Source of the DNA: Caldilineaceae bacterium
GTDB taxonomy: Bacteria > Chloroflexota > Anaerolineae > Caldilineales > Caldilineaceae
Direction of reading: 5' to 3'
Length of the DNA: 64,000 bases
Assembly: GCA_026989655.1 (NCBI GenBank)
Contig: JALSIX010000024.1
Location: forward strand, 31,815 to 95,814
Shown here: one piece after another, positions 18,155-27,094 of the stretch
Layout of the letters: every line of letters starts with the position of its first letter
Position numbering within the stretch: the first letter of the stretch is position 1
Position numbers and translations under genes: made by a program
Notes under the pieces: generated by a model
Seen by the model: the letters and a program-made list of their open reading frames with translations, nothing else
Databases searched by the model: none
Told to the model about the DNA's origin: nothing

Positions 18155-19516
18155 ATGCTCTACGAGATCCGGGATCCGAGCAACCGGGCCGACAAGCTGG
18201 CCGCCATCGACGAGGTCATCCGCCGGAACAACATCCGCTTTCTGCGCCTCCAGTTCAGCGACATCGTGGGCGCGGCCAAACAGGTGACCATCCCCATCGA
18301 TCTGTGGGACGAGGCGGTGGAGCAGGGGGTCTGGTTCGACGGAAGCTCGGTGGAGGGGTTCGCCCGGGTCGCGGAGAGCGACATGTACCTGGTGCCGGAC
18401 CTGGACACCTTTGCCCCCATCCCCTGGGAGATGGAGCTCTCCACCGCCCGGGTGATCTGCGATGTCTATACCCCGGACGGCATGCCCTTCGTGGGCGATC
18501 CCCGCTACGTGCTCAAACAACAGTTGGAGCGGGCCCGGGCCATGGGCTTCGACTTCCGGGTAGGCCTGGAGGTGGAGTTCTTCCTCTTCCGTCCCCACCC
18601 GGATGGCCGGCTCCTGCCCCTCCAGCCCCACGACGAGGCCGGCTACTTCGACGTGAGCACCGACCTGGCCCACAGTGTGCGCCGCCAGATGATCGACGCG
18701 GTCACCGCGCTGGGCATCAAGGTGGAGGCCTCGCACCACGAGGTGGCCAGCGGCCAGAGCGAGATCGATTTCCACTACGGGCCGGCCCTGGCCGCCGCGG
18801 ACAACACCATGGCCGTCCGCACCACGTTGAAGGCCGTGGCCCAGCAGAACGGCCTCCACTGCACCTTCATGCCCAAGCCCATCGCGGGGATCAACGGCTC
18901 GGGCATGCACGTACACCAGAGCCTGTGGCACCACGGCGAGGACCGGACCGCCATGTGGGACCCGGAGAACGAGTACGGCCTGAGCGAGACCGCGCTCCAT
19001 TTCATCGCCGGCCAACTGGCCCACGCCCGGGCCATGACCGCGATCCTGGCGCCCCTGGTCAACAGCTACAAACGGCTGGTGCCCGGCTACGAGGCCCCGG
19101 TCTACATCTCCTGGGGGCGAACCAACCGCAGCGCGCTGATCCGGATCCCCCGGACCAACCCAGGGCGACACCAGAGCACCCGGTGCGAGCTCCGCTGCCC
19201 GGATCCCTCCACGAATCCCTATCTGGCCTTCACGGTGATGCTGGCCGCCGGCCTGGACGGCATCCAACGGCGGCTGGAACCGCCGGCCCCGGCCGAAGAG
19301 GACCTCTACCACATGGACGAGGCCCGAGCCCAGATGGACACCCTGCCCGGCAACCTGGGGGAAGCCCTGGAGGCCCTGAAGGAGGACCCGGTGATCCAGG
19401 AGGCCCTGGGCCCCCATATCTACGAACGTTTCCTGGAGGCCAAGACCCTGGAGTGGGAGAGCTATCGGGTCTACGTGACCCGGTGGGAGCTGGAACGATA
19501 TCTCACCATCTACTGA
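18155..19516 (+). CDS. glnA: Second type I glutamine synthetase (shorter, GSI-alpha-like)
   Basis: 453 residues from ATG 18155. Same catalytic framework as the upstream paralogue but divergent: [86 protein letters not shown]. The N-terminus (NIRFLRLQFSDIVGAAKQVTIP) resembles the GlnR-regulated GSI-alpha type. The adenylylation-loop equivalent is EEDLYHMDEARAQ, so a tyrosine is present but the context differs. A true glutamine synthetase role is likely from the intact active site; specialised use on another amine cannot be excluded. No GlnR/TnrA or PII gene lies nearby. Confidence 0.94.
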   Translation: MLYEIRDPSNRADKLAAIDEVIRRNNIRFLRLQFSDIVGAAKQVTIPIDLWDEAVEQGVWFDGSSVEGFARVAESDMYLVPDLDTFAPIPWEMELSTARVICDVYTPDGMPFVGDPRYVLKQQLERARAMGFDFRVGLEVEFFLFRPHPDGRLLPLQPHDEAGYFDVSTDLAHSVRRQMIDAVTALGIKVEASHHEVASGQSEIDFHYGPALAAADNTMAVRTTLKAVAQQNGLHCTFMPKPIAGINGSGMHVHQSLWHHGEDRTAMWDPENEYGLSETALHFIAGQLAHARAMTAILAPLVNSYKRLVPGYEAPVYISWGRTNRSALIRIPRTNPGRHQSTRCELRCPDPSTNPYLAFTVMLAAGLDGIQRRLEPPAPAEEDLYHMDEARAQMDTLPGNLGEALEALKEDPVIQEALGPHIYERFLEAKTLEWESYRVYVTRWELERYLTIY

Positions 19517-19624
19517 ACCATCTCATCTGCTGAACCGCCTGCTGAACCCTCCACCGGCCATCTGCCCCCGGCAGAGCCTCTCTGTCCGCCCGACCCACGC
19601 TCCCCTCCGTGGGGCCGGCGAAGC

Positions 19625-20290
19625 TCAGGCGGCTGTGGCCGCCTGGGGTTCCAGGACCACCACCTGGGTCTCCTCGGGCAGGTTGCTCTTGCTGACCCGC
19701 AAGGAGGCCACCCGCTCCGGCTCGTTGACGCCCAGCTCCTTGAGCAACCGTTCCAAGGGCTCCAGGGAGTTGGCCAACTCCGGCCGGAGCCCAGGATGGC
19801 GGTAGTGCATGGGGATCACCAGCCGGGGCTCCAGGAAGCCGATCAGGTCCGTGATCCGGGACGGCTCCAGCACCCGATGGCCGCCCACCGGCACCATCAG
19901 GATGTGGACCTCCCCCAGGTCCTCCAGTTGGCTCTGAGGAGGGAGCTCCCCCAGATCCCCCAGATGGCCCACCATGAGCCCGTCGAAGTCCAGGAAGAAG
20001 GCCACATTGCGTTCCCGGGGCTGGCCTGCGGGGACCTTGTGGTAGCCGGCCAGGCCGAAGATGAAGACCTCGCGGATCTCGTATTCCCCAGGGCCGGTGA
20101 GCACCTTGGGGTGGCCGGCAATGCCCCGAACGTGGCTGTGGCCGGGCCGGGCATGGCTCACGGTGACGATGTCCGCCCGGATCCGGGGCAGAGCCAGCCC
20201 CACGGTCTTCTTCTCGAAGGGATCACACACCACAGTGATCCCGCGCTCTCGAATGCGAAAACAGGAAAGACCATACCAGGTGATGTCCAC
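19625..20290 (-). CDS. MBL-fold metal-dependent hydrolase (UlaG/YtkL-like)
   Basis: 221 residues from GTG 20290, nine bases after AGGAG; the open frame upstream is not family-like. The pattern [16 protein letters not shown] ... VVCDPF is the first strand pair of UlaG/YtkL-type beta-lactamase folds, and [16 protein letters not shown] occupies the usual HxHxDH position. [18 protein letters not shown] and [12 protein letters not shown] complete the fold. The central Asp of HxHxDH is not in its normal place, so metal binding may be altered. A promoter lies about 100 bases upstream, divergent from the PH-domain gene. Substrate unknown. Confidence 0.8.
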   Translation of the reverse strand: MDITWYGLSCFRIRERGITVVCDPFEKKTVGLALPRIRADIVTVSHARPGHSHVRGIAGHPKVLTGPGEYEIREVFIFGLAGYHKVPAGQPRERNVAFFLDFDGLMVGHLGDLGELPPQSQLEDLGEVHILMVPVGGHRVLEPSRITDLIGFLEPRLVIPMHYRHPGLRPELANSLEPLERLLKELGVNEPERVASLRVSKSNLPEETQVVVLEPQAATAA

Positions 20291-20387
20291 AGGCCTGCGC
20301 TCCTCGTCGGTCCAGGTCGACAGGGGTGCCCGCCCCCCTGCCCTCGGCATCGGCAGGTGTCGCAACAGCGCCCCGGTGTACCACCTC

Positions 20388-20415
20388 ATCTTACTCCATG
20401 GACCAGAGGGTTCAA
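20388..20415 (-). promoter_or_regulatory. Promoter of the MBL-fold gene
   Basis: Minus strand: TTGAAC (20410-20415), 16-bp spacer, TAAGAT (20388-20393). Back to back with the plus-strand promoter at 20452. Confidence 0.55.
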
Positions 20416-20451
20416 AATTCCCTCCTCTCCACAACCTCCGCAACACCTCGG

Positions 20452-20480
20452 TTGCGTGCCCGCATGCCAGGTGCTATGAT
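20452..20480 (+). promoter_or_regulatory. Promoter of the PH-domain gene
   Basis: TTGCGT (20452-20457), 17-bp spacer, TATGAT (20475-20480). Leader of about 58 bases to ATG 20546. Confidence 0.6.
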
Positions 20481-20545
20481 TTACGGGCACCCATCCTCAT
20501 CGCGGCTCCCAGGAGCACTGCCGGAACCCAGGAAGGGAAACGTCC

Positions 20546-21124
20546 ATGCGACGGGAAGAGGTACGCCAGATCGTCCGGGCCCAGTTCTACCAGTCCCTGG
20601 CCGAACAGGGACGCGGCCTCGCCAGCCTGTCGGAGGAGGAGCTGGAAGCCCTGACCACGGCCCTGGCCGACGCGCTCTTCGCCGTGTTGGAACAACTGGA
20701 GGAGGAGGAGAGCCAGGCCCACTACCGGGCCGGTGGATCCCCTGCGGCCGCGACGGTCCCAGCCCGCCCTCCGGTGACCGAGGAGGAGGAAGAGGAGGAG
20801 GTGCTCCTGTGGAGCGGCAAACCCTACCTCTCCATCGGCACCCGGTACGAGCTGACCAACCAGCGGCTTCGGGTCATCCGAGGACTGCTGGGCCGCTCCA
20901 TCGAGGAGATCGAGCTGGTGCGGGTGCGGGATACCTCCGCGAAGCAGAACATGACCGAGCGTGCCCTGAACATCGGCGACATCACCGTGGTGAGCAACGA
21001 CCCCAAACAGCCGGAACTGGTGCTCCACAACGTGAAGGACCCCCTGGAGGTCCGGGAGCAGATCCGCCGGGCCGTGCTGGCCGAGCAGAAGCGCCGCGGC
21101 CTCCGCTACCGGGAGGAGATGTAG
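20546..21124 (+). CDS. PH-domain (YdbS/bPH2-like) protein
   Basis: 192 residues; AGGAAGGG lies about 11 bases before ATG 20546. The N-terminal 60 residues are helical and acidic, then a Glu-rich linker (EEEEEEE), then a bacterial PH-like domain (about 95-175): EVLLWSGKPYLSIGTRYELTNQRLRVIRGLLGR and VVSNDPKQPELVLHNVKDPLEVREQIRRAV. The phrase 'T-N-Q-R-L' followed by a strand pair is typical of bPH2 domains. Unlike many relatives it has no transmembrane helix. The next gene starts four bases after its stop, so the two are cotranscribed. Function unknown. Confidence 0.78.
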   Translation: MRREEVRQIVRAQFYQSLAEQGRGLASLSEEELEALTTALADALFAVLEQLEEEESQAHYRAGGSPAAATVPARPPVTEEEEEEEVLLWSGKPYLSIGTRYELTNQRLRVIRGLLGRSIEEIELVRVRDTSAKQNMTERALNIGDITVVSNDPKQPELVLHNVKDPLEVREQIRRAVLAEQKRRGLRYREEM

Positions 21125-21127
21125 AGG

Positions 21128-22021
21128 GTGTCCGGAGGCCGCGTGCCCCGGTCCCCGGTGCCCCAGCTCCTCCCCGTGGAGCCGGAGGCAGTCTTTCGGC
21201 TGCTCCAGGAGGCCGGGCGGATGGTGGTGGCCATGCAGGAGGCAGGCCTGGCCCGAGCCCAGACCAAGTCCAGCGCCATCGACCTGGTCACCGAGGCGGA
21301 CCTGGCCAGCGAGGAGCTGTTGCGCCAGGGGCTCCAGGTGTTGGACCCGGAGATCGGCTTCTGGGGCGAGGAGAGCAACCGACCACCAGACACGCACCGA
21401 ACCTGGCTGGTGGATCCCATCGACGGCACGGTCAACTACGCGGCCGGCCTGCCCGCGTACGCGATCACCGTGGCCCTGGTCCAGGGGATGGAGACCGTGC
21501 TCTTCGGCGCCACGCTCCTCCTCCCCTCGGGCGACCTCTACTGGGCCGCCCGAGGAGCGGGGGCCTACCGTCGACATCCGGATGGCCGGGAGAAACGGCT
21601 GGCCGTGAACCGGGTGGCCCACCTGCAGGATGCCCTCCTGTCCACGGGGTTCCCCTACCACCGGGCCGAACACCCGGACAACAACCGGGCCGAGTTCAGC
21701 CGCCTGGTGGCCCGGTGTCGAGGCATCCGCCGAGTGGGCTCCCTGGCCATGGACCTGGCCTGGGTGGCCGAGGGCATCTACACGGCCCACTGGGAGGGGT
21801 GGTTCAGCCCCTGGGATGTGGCGGCCGGGGTGCTGCTGATCCGGGAGGCCGGTGGTCGGGTCACCGACTATCGAGGCCGGGAATATGTCCTAGGCCGGCC
21901 CAGCATGGTGGCCAGCAACGGCCAGCCCCGACTCCATGACCAGATCCTGGCCGAGATCCAGGCAGCCCGCCGGGAGCTGCCCGACATCCACCCGGCCCTG
22001 CTCGAGCTCGTGGACCGGTAG
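21128..22021 (+). CDS. Inositol monophosphatase family protein
   Basis: 297 residues from GTG 21128, immediately after the upstream stop and using its GGAG as ribosome site. Mg-dependent, lithium-sensitive phosphatase fold. Metal-site motifs are visible: DLVTEADLASEELL, WGEESN, the signature DPIDGTVNYAAG and, near the end, SPWDVAAGVLLIREAGG. Family members dephosphorylate inositol phosphates, fructose-1,6-bisphosphate, PAP or NADP. The sequence does not decide among these. Coupled to the PH-domain gene upstream; the LysM gene follows after 68 bases. Confidence 0.9.
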   Translation: MSGGRVPRSPVPQLLPVEPEAVFRLLQEAGRMVVAMQEAGLARAQTKSSAIDLVTEADLASEELLRQGLQVLDPEIGFWGEESNRPPDTHRTWLVDPIDGTVNYAAGLPAYAITVALVQGMETVLFGATLLLPSGDLYWAARGAGAYRRHPDGREKRLAVNRVAHLQDALLSTGFPYHRAEHPDNNRAEFSRLVARCRGIRRVGSLAMDLAWVAEGIYTAHWEGWFSPWDVAAGVLLIREAGGRVTDYRGREYVLGRPSMVASNGQPRLHDQILAEIQAARRELPDIHPALLELVDR

Positions 22022-22089
22022 CCTCGGTGGAGGCGGCCGGAGAACACCGCTGTCCTGTCCTTCCCCCGTTGTTCCAGCAAGGAGTCCCT

Positions 22090-25038
22090 ATGCGAGCGGT
22101 CCATCGTCCTCAACTGGCTGCCCTCTGGCTCCTGGCAGTATCGGTGTTGGGTCTGGCCCTGGCCCTGGGCAGCCCAGCCCCCATCGCGGCCCAGGACCAG
22201 GAGGAACCGGAAAACGGCTATATCTACGTGGTCCAGCGCGGCGACAACTGGACCGTGGTGGCCCGGCGGGTGGGCCTGACTGTGGAGGAGCTGAAGGCCG
22301 CCAATCCCGAGCAGGCCGCGCGGCGGACCGGCTGGCTCATTGTCGGCGAGCGTCTCTTCATCCCCATCCCCAGTGGGGCCCAGAAACAGGTCTACACGGT
22401 CCAGCCCGGCGACGGCTGGACCACCATCGCGGAGGAGTTCGGTGTCTCCGTCCGCCTGCTGAAGGCGGTGAATCCCGGCTCTGTCCGGGCCCAGGACATC
22501 CTCCGGGTGGGCGAGGAGCTGATCATCCCGCCCCCTCCCGAGGCCGTGGCCACCCCGTCCCCGACCCCGAGAAGGCCCACCGCCACGCCCAGACCCGCAC
22601 GCCCCGTCCCCACGGCCACCCGGCCCCCAGGCCGCCCCATCCCTCCCACCCGGGCCACCCCCCCCGTCCGGGGAAGCGGGCCCCTGGGCTGTCCCCAGGA
22701 GTTCCAGGACGTGCCCCAGGCCCTGGCCCAGGCCCTGGCCCAACCGGACCCGGGAAGGACCGATCCCCTGAGCGCCTTCCTGGAGCGATGCGGCCTGCGC
22801 TCGGTCCAGGAACCCCTGCACCAGGACCTGACCGGCGATGGCCGGGAGGACTGGCTGTTGGTCTACCAACAGCGGGGGGGTGAGGCCCAGGAAGCTCTCC
22901 AGGCCCAGAGCGACCTGGTGGTGCTCGAGGCCACTGCTGGGGGATACCGGGTGAGCCTCCACGCGGCCGCGGCAGGCCAGGTGGAGCTCCTGGCGGTGGA
23001 GGACGTGAACCAGGACGATCGGGTGGACGTGGTCTTCACCGACACCACCTGCGGTGCCCATACCTGTTTCACCACCGTCTACGTGATGAGCTGGACCGGC
23101 GGAGCCTGGAAGGACTGGACCGACGGGACCATCACCATGCCCTCGGCCACCGTCACCCTGGAGGATGTGGACGACGTGGGCCAGGGCCGGGAGCTGGTGT
23201 TGGAAGGCGGCATCATCAACAGCCTGGGCGCCGGCCCCCAACGGAAGCGCACCGAGGTCTGGGCCAGCCTTGACGGAGCCCCCTACACCCTGCTCCGACA
23301 GGTGACCGCCTCCAGCCCCTGTCTCTACCACGCCATCCTGGACGCGGAGGCGGCCCTGGTGGAGCAGGCCGATCTGGAGACCGCGGCCAGGCTCTTCGAG
23401 GAGGCCTTCACCGACACCGAACTGGAGGCCTGTTGGGTCCGGGCCAACGAGATGGAGGAGCTGCGCAGCTTTGCCCTGTTCCGTCTGGCCCTCCTCGCGG
23501 CCGCCCAGGAGGACCTGGACACCGCCACCGCCCTGGTGGCCCAGCTCCAGGACACCTACCCCCGGCAGCCCTTCACCCCGGTGGCCCAGCTCTGGCTCCA
23601 GCGCCTCCAGGAGACCGGCGATCTCCAAGCCGCCTGCCAGGCCGTGATCCGATACGCGGCCACAGAGGACGACCGCGCGGTGGAGGCCCTGGCCGATTAT
23701 GGCTACGCGAACCCCTCCTTCACCGCCGAGGACCTGTGCCCCCTGCCCAGAAGGCCAGCCGCCCCGGCCCCCGCACCCCAGGAGGCGGAGACCGCGGAGG
23801 TGGCGGAACCAGCCCCCCTGGCAGAGCCCCCCGGCGAGAAAACCCCGGCCCAGGTCGCCCCCACCCCGCTGGAAGCCCTGGACGTGGACCTGCCCGAGTG
23901 TCCCCAGAGCATGTCCGACTACCCGGAAACCCTCCTCCAGATCGCCAACCTGGCCCAGGGAGATCCCCTGGTGCTCGAGGCCTGGCTGCGGGTCTGTGAC
24001 GCGATGGCCGACGAGCGGGGCGCACTCCTCATCCACGATCTGAACCAGGACGGACAGGATGACGTGATCGCGTTCCCCGCGCGGATCAGCGACGCGGGGT
24101 ACGGGCCAGAGGGCGCGGAGGGCACGGTGATCGTCTTCCACGGCCAGGAGGACGGCACCTACACCCCGGCCTACACGCCGGACGTCTTCGGCCTTCCCAC
24201 CCTCCTGGCTGTGGGCGACGCAAACCTGGACGGACAGGAGGAGCTGATCTGGCAGCTGGAGAGCTGTTCCACCTTCTGTGTCACCGCGGTGGAGGTCCTG
24301 CGCTGGGACCCAGAGGTGGAACAGTACACCTCGTGGATCGAGCCCGGTGCCGCCCTGGCCGAGGGCAAGATCTACCTGGAACCGGTCCCCGAAGGGGATC
24401 CCGGACGAGGGCAGCAGCTGCGGCTGGTCGGCGGTGTCAGCGGCACGCCGGGCGGCGGTGTCCAGGTCGCCCACCAGGAGATCTGGCAGAGCGTGGACGG
24501 CGCGCCCTTCCGACGCATCCGCTGGCAGTACGATCGGGAGGCCGAGGGCGGAGGATGCCTGGGCCTACGCCTGGTGGAGGCGGATGTCCTCCTCCAGGCC
24601 GCGGACCTGCTGGGCTATGGGCCGGCCATCCAGGCCTACCGGGATGCCCTGGCCGATCAGGCGCTGCTCCCGTGCAGCGTCTACGAGATGGAGCCGGAGG
24701 AGGAGCGCTCCCTGCTGCGAGGCCTGGCCCACTTCCGCCTGGTCCAGGCCCTGGCCCTGGACGGAAGGGCCGAGGAGGCCCAGGAGGCCCTGGCCGCGCT
24801 CCAGGCGGAACAGGGGGAGAGCCTCTACGCCCAGGCCACCCACGCCTGGCTGGAGGCCTACTTCCAGGAGGACGACCCCGCAGCCGCCTGTGGACCGGTG
24901 ACCGAGAGGGCGACGAAACAGGCCAAGATGTGGCAGATCACCGACCAGTACGGCTTCGATCACCCGGCCCTGGCCGCCGAGCAGATCTGTTTCGTGCCCC
25001 GGATACCCCAGGAGGAAGAGGCGGGTTCGGAGGGGTGA
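22090..25038 (+). CDS. Secreted LysM protein with two large repeat modules
   Basis: 982 residues from ATG 22090 (AAGGAG upstream). Signal peptide of about 36 residues ending AQDQ. Two LysM domains follow (about 46-95 and 102-152; YVVQRGDNW and YTVQPGDGW), then a Pro/Thr linker (155-200). The rest is two related modules of about 350-400 residues, each beginning with a CPQ motif, then a calcium-type loop (DLTGDGREDW; DLNQDGQDDV), a second such loop (DVNQDDRVDV; DANLDGQEEL) and a helical TPR-like stretch. It probably binds cell-wall or exopolysaccharide glycan outside the cell. Enzymatic residues are not evident. Confidence 0.82.
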   Translation: MRAVHRPQLAALWLLAVSVLGLALALGSPAPIAAQDQEEPENGYIYVVQRGDNWTVVARRVGLTVEELKAANPEQAARRTGWLIVGERLFIPIPSGAQKQVYTVQPGDGWTTIAEEFGVSVRLLKAVNPGSVRAQDILRVGEELIIPPPPEAVATPSPTPRRPTATPRPARPVPTATRPPGRPIPPTRATPPVRGSGPLGCPQEFQDVPQALAQALAQPDPGRTDPLSAFLERCGLRSVQEPLHQDLTGDGREDWLLVYQQRGGEAQEALQAQSDLVVLEATAGGYRVSLHAAAAGQVELLAVEDVNQDDRVDVVFTDTTCGAHTCFTTVYVMSWTGGAWKDWTDGTITMPSATVTLEDVDDVGQGRELVLEGGIINSLGAGPQRKRTEVWASLDGAPYTLLRQVTASSPCLYHAILDAEAALVEQADLETAARLFEEAFTDTELEACWVRANEMEELRSFALFRLALLAAAQEDLDTATALVAQLQDTYPRQPFTPVAQLWLQRLQETGDLQAACQAVIRYAATEDDRAVEALADYGYANPSFTAEDLCPLPRRPAAPAPAPQEAETAEVAEPAPLAEPPGEKTPAQVAPTPLEALDVDLPECPQSMSDYPETLLQIANLAQGDPLVLEAWLRVCDAMADERGALLIHDLNQDGQDDVIAFPARISDAGYGPEGAEGTVIVFHGQEDGTYTPAYTPDVFGLPTLLAVGDANLDGQEELIWQLESCSTFCVTAVEVLRWDPEVEQYTSWIEPGAALAEGKIYLEPVPEGDPGRGQQLRLVGGVSGTPGGGVQVAHQEIWQSVDGAPFRRIRWQYDREAEGGGCLGLRLVEADVLLQAADLLGYGPAIQAYRDALADQALLPCSVYEMEPEEERSLLRGLAHFRLVQALALDGRAEEAQEALAALQAEQGESLYAQATHAWLEAYFQEDDPAAACGPVTERATKQAKMWQITDQYGFDHPALAAEQICFVPRIPQEEEAGSEG

Positions 25039-25049
25039 ATCCCGTGTCC

Positions 25050-25081
25050 GTGGACGGCCGGTGCCTGGGCCGGCCGTCCAC
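25050..25081. terminator. Perfect 12-bp hairpin between convergent genes
   Basis: GTGGACGGCCGG and CCGGCCGTCCAC around an 8-base loop. It lies between the LysM stop and the stop codon of the minus-strand glycosyltransferase (25082-25084), touching the latter. No T-run on either strand. Confidence 0.6.
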
Positions 25082-26047
25082 CTATCCGCCGGCCCGGGCG
25101 GTGATCACCGGACATCCCGCGGCCATGGCCTCCAACACCATCATGCCGAACCCCTCATACCGGCTGGGGAAGAGAAAGGCCACGGCCATGTGGTAGAGGG
25201 CATCCTTGTCCACCTCGGCCACCCGGCCGATGAAGTGAACCTGCTCCAACACCCCGGCCGCCTGGGCCAACCGTCGGGGATCGGGGAAGAGGGCCGTGTC
25301 GGTCTCCGGCAGCCGGCCGGCCACCACCAACCGCACGGCCGGATCGCCCCCCATCTCCAGGTAACGCCGATAGGCCTGAAACACCGCCCCCAGGTTCTTG
25401 CGCACGTCGAACCCCCCCAGATAGAGGAAATAGCGCTCTGGGAGCGCGTACCGCTTCCGGACCGCTGCCCGGTGTGCTGCCGAGGGCGACCCCGGCGCCA
25501 GGTTCGGGCCATGGAGCACGGGGTGGACCCGAGCCGGCGACAGGCCCAGGCAGGCAACCACGTCCCGAGCCGTGGCCTGGCTGACCGTGATCACCTGGGC
25601 ACAGCGCCGGGTCGTCCGGGCCACCAGGCCGGTGTACAGGCGGTGGAGGAGGGTTCCCCGGTACTCGGGAAGGAGCTGGGGGATCAGGTCGTGGACCGTG
25701 ACCACCGTGGGAATGGGCTGCCACCCCGGGGGGGCCCAGTAGGGCACGAAGAGCACGTGGCCGCCCAGGCGCCGAGCCTGACGGGGTACGGTGACCTGCT
25801 CCCACCAGAGCTTGGCCAAGGGGCGCGACACGCCCCGGGGCAGCGGATGCCGCCGCACCGCTACACCCGGGGCATGGGGCCAGGTCTCCGAGGCGTTGGC
25901 TGGGGAAGGCCCTTCGCCCGACGGCACCAGCACAGTGAGGCGATGAAGGCCGGCCTGGCTGGCCAGATGGGCCAACAGCCGCCGCAGATATTGGCCGGAG
26001 CCGGTGTCGGGCCGGTGGTAGAACCAGCCGTTGACCACCACGTGCAT
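25082..26047 (-). CDS. GT4-family glycosyltransferase, C-terminus missing
   Basis: 321 residues. The N-terminal half (NGWFYHRPDTGSGQYLRRLL, TVVTVHDLIPQLLPEY, ITVSQATARDVV) and the donor-site region (YFLYLGGFDVRKN, SRYEGFGMMVLEAMAAGCPVITAR) are intact. The frame then ends abruptly with AGG-stop, where relatives continue with SLPEV..GDAALLVDP and about 75 more residues, including the final helix that packs back on the first domain. The intact GT4 at 4249-5439 shows this missing part. The stop touches a perfect hairpin. Activity is doubtful; it may be a deletion remnant or a shortened functional form. Lies 21 bases after the epimerase. Confidence 0.8.
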   Translation of the reverse strand: MHVVVNGWFYHRPDTGSGQYLRRLLAHLASQAGLHRLTVLVPSGEGPSPANASETWPHAPGVAVRRHPLPRGVSRPLAKLWWEQVTVPRQARRLGGHVLFVPYWAPPGWQPIPTVVTVHDLIPQLLPEYRGTLLHRLYTGLVARTTRRCAQVITVSQATARDVVACLGLSPARVHPVLHGPNLAPGSPSAAHRAAVRKRYALPERYFLYLGGFDVRKNLGAVFQAYRRYLEMGGDPAVRLVVAGRLPETDTALFPDPRRLAQAAGVLEQVHFIGRVAEVDKDALYHMAVAFLFPSRYEGFGMMVLEAMAAGCPVITARAGG

Positions 26048-26068
26048 GGCGTCCCCGGTCAGGGTCGC

Positions 26069-27016
26069 CTACAGCTCGTCCAGGTGGGCCCGCATCCACT
26101 CCACCGTGCGGCGGAGCCCTTCCCGCAGGCTCACCCGGGGTTCCCATCCCAGCTCTTGCTGGGCCTTGCTGCTGTCCAGATAGGTCGCATACACCTCGCC
26201 CACCGGTCGGGGCACATACGCCGGCTCCAGGGTGTAGCCGGTCAACTCGGCCAGGACCCGGTGGATGGTGTTGATGTCCGTGGGCACCCCGGTGCCCACG
26301 TTGAAGATCCCTGTCACCTCCTTCTCCAGGGCCAACAGGTTGGCTCGGGCGATGTCCTCCACATAGGTGAAGTCCCGCATCTGGGCCCCATCCCCGGTGA
26401 TCCGGGTGGGCTCGTTGCGCAACATGGCCCCCGCGAAGATGGCCACCACCCCGGCCTCACCCTTGTCGTCCTGGCGGGGGCCGTAGACGTTGGGGTAGCG
26501 CAGGGACACGCACGGGATCCCGTAGTTCGCCTGGTAGAGGTCCAGGTGGTATTCGCAGCTCAGCTTGTTGGCCCCGTAGTTGTCCCGGGGCTGGGGCCAG
26601 GACGCCTCGGTGAAGGGCAGGCGGCTGCCCTGGTCCGTGTGGCCTTCACCGTAGACCGCGCCGCCTGTGCTGGCGAAGACGATCTTCTGGACCCCGTGTT
26701 GCCGGGCCAGCTCCAGGAGGTTCAGGGTGCCGATGACGTTCACCTCGGTGTAGGTGACGGGATCCTGCATGCTCTCCCGCACGTTGGCCAGGGCTGCCTG
26801 GTGCAGGATGGCCTGGATCCCTTCCTGTTCGAAGACCGCATCCAGGCGGGCGAGATCCCGGAGATCCACCTGGTGGAAGGCCGCCTGGGGGTTCAGGTTC
26901 CGCCGCTTGCCCGTGTGCAGGTTGTCCACCACGGCCACCGAATGGCCGGCCTGGAGCAACAGGTCCACCACATGGCTCCCGATGAAGCCCGCACCGCCTG
27001 TGACCAGTACCTTCAT
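26069..27016 (-). CDS. NAD-dependent epimerase/dehydratase (GalE-like)
   Basis: 315 residues from ATG 27016, with AAGGAG eleven bases upstream. Extended SDR: MKVLVTGGAGFIGSHVVDLL binds NAD, then VVDNLHTGKRRNL, FASTGGAVYGEG (catalytic Ser/Thr region) and the catalytic YGANK at about residue 150, then LRYPNVYGPRQ and FTYVEDIARA. Length and motifs fit UDP-glucose 4-epimerase-like enzymes; UDP-glucuronate or GDP-sugar epimerases are alternatives. It supplies a nucleotide sugar, and the next gene is a glycosyltransferase, so the pair probably act in one glycan pathway. 78 bases downstream of the ferredoxin reductase. Confidence 0.9.
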   Translation of the reverse strand: MKVLVTGGAGFIGSHVVDLLLQAGHSVAVVDNLHTGKRRNLNPQAAFHQVDLRDLARLDAVFEQEGIQAILHQAALANVRESMQDPVTYTEVNVIGTLNLLELARQHGVQKIVFASTGGAVYGEGHTDQGSRLPFTEASWPQPRDNYGANKLSCEYHLDLYQANYGIPCVSLRYPNVYGPRQDDKGEAGVVAIFAGAMLRNEPTRITGDGAQMRDFTYVEDIARANLLALEKEVTGIFNVGTGVPTDINTIHRVLAELTGYTLEPAYVPRPVGEVYATYLDSSKAQQELGWEPRVSLREGLRRTVEWMRAHLDEL

Positions 27017-27094
27017 GGAGAGTTCGACTCCTTGGTGGAGAGGGTGGATGGAGCGCGCCCATGCCTGCAACCAGGCCATGGGCGGGAGAGCACG

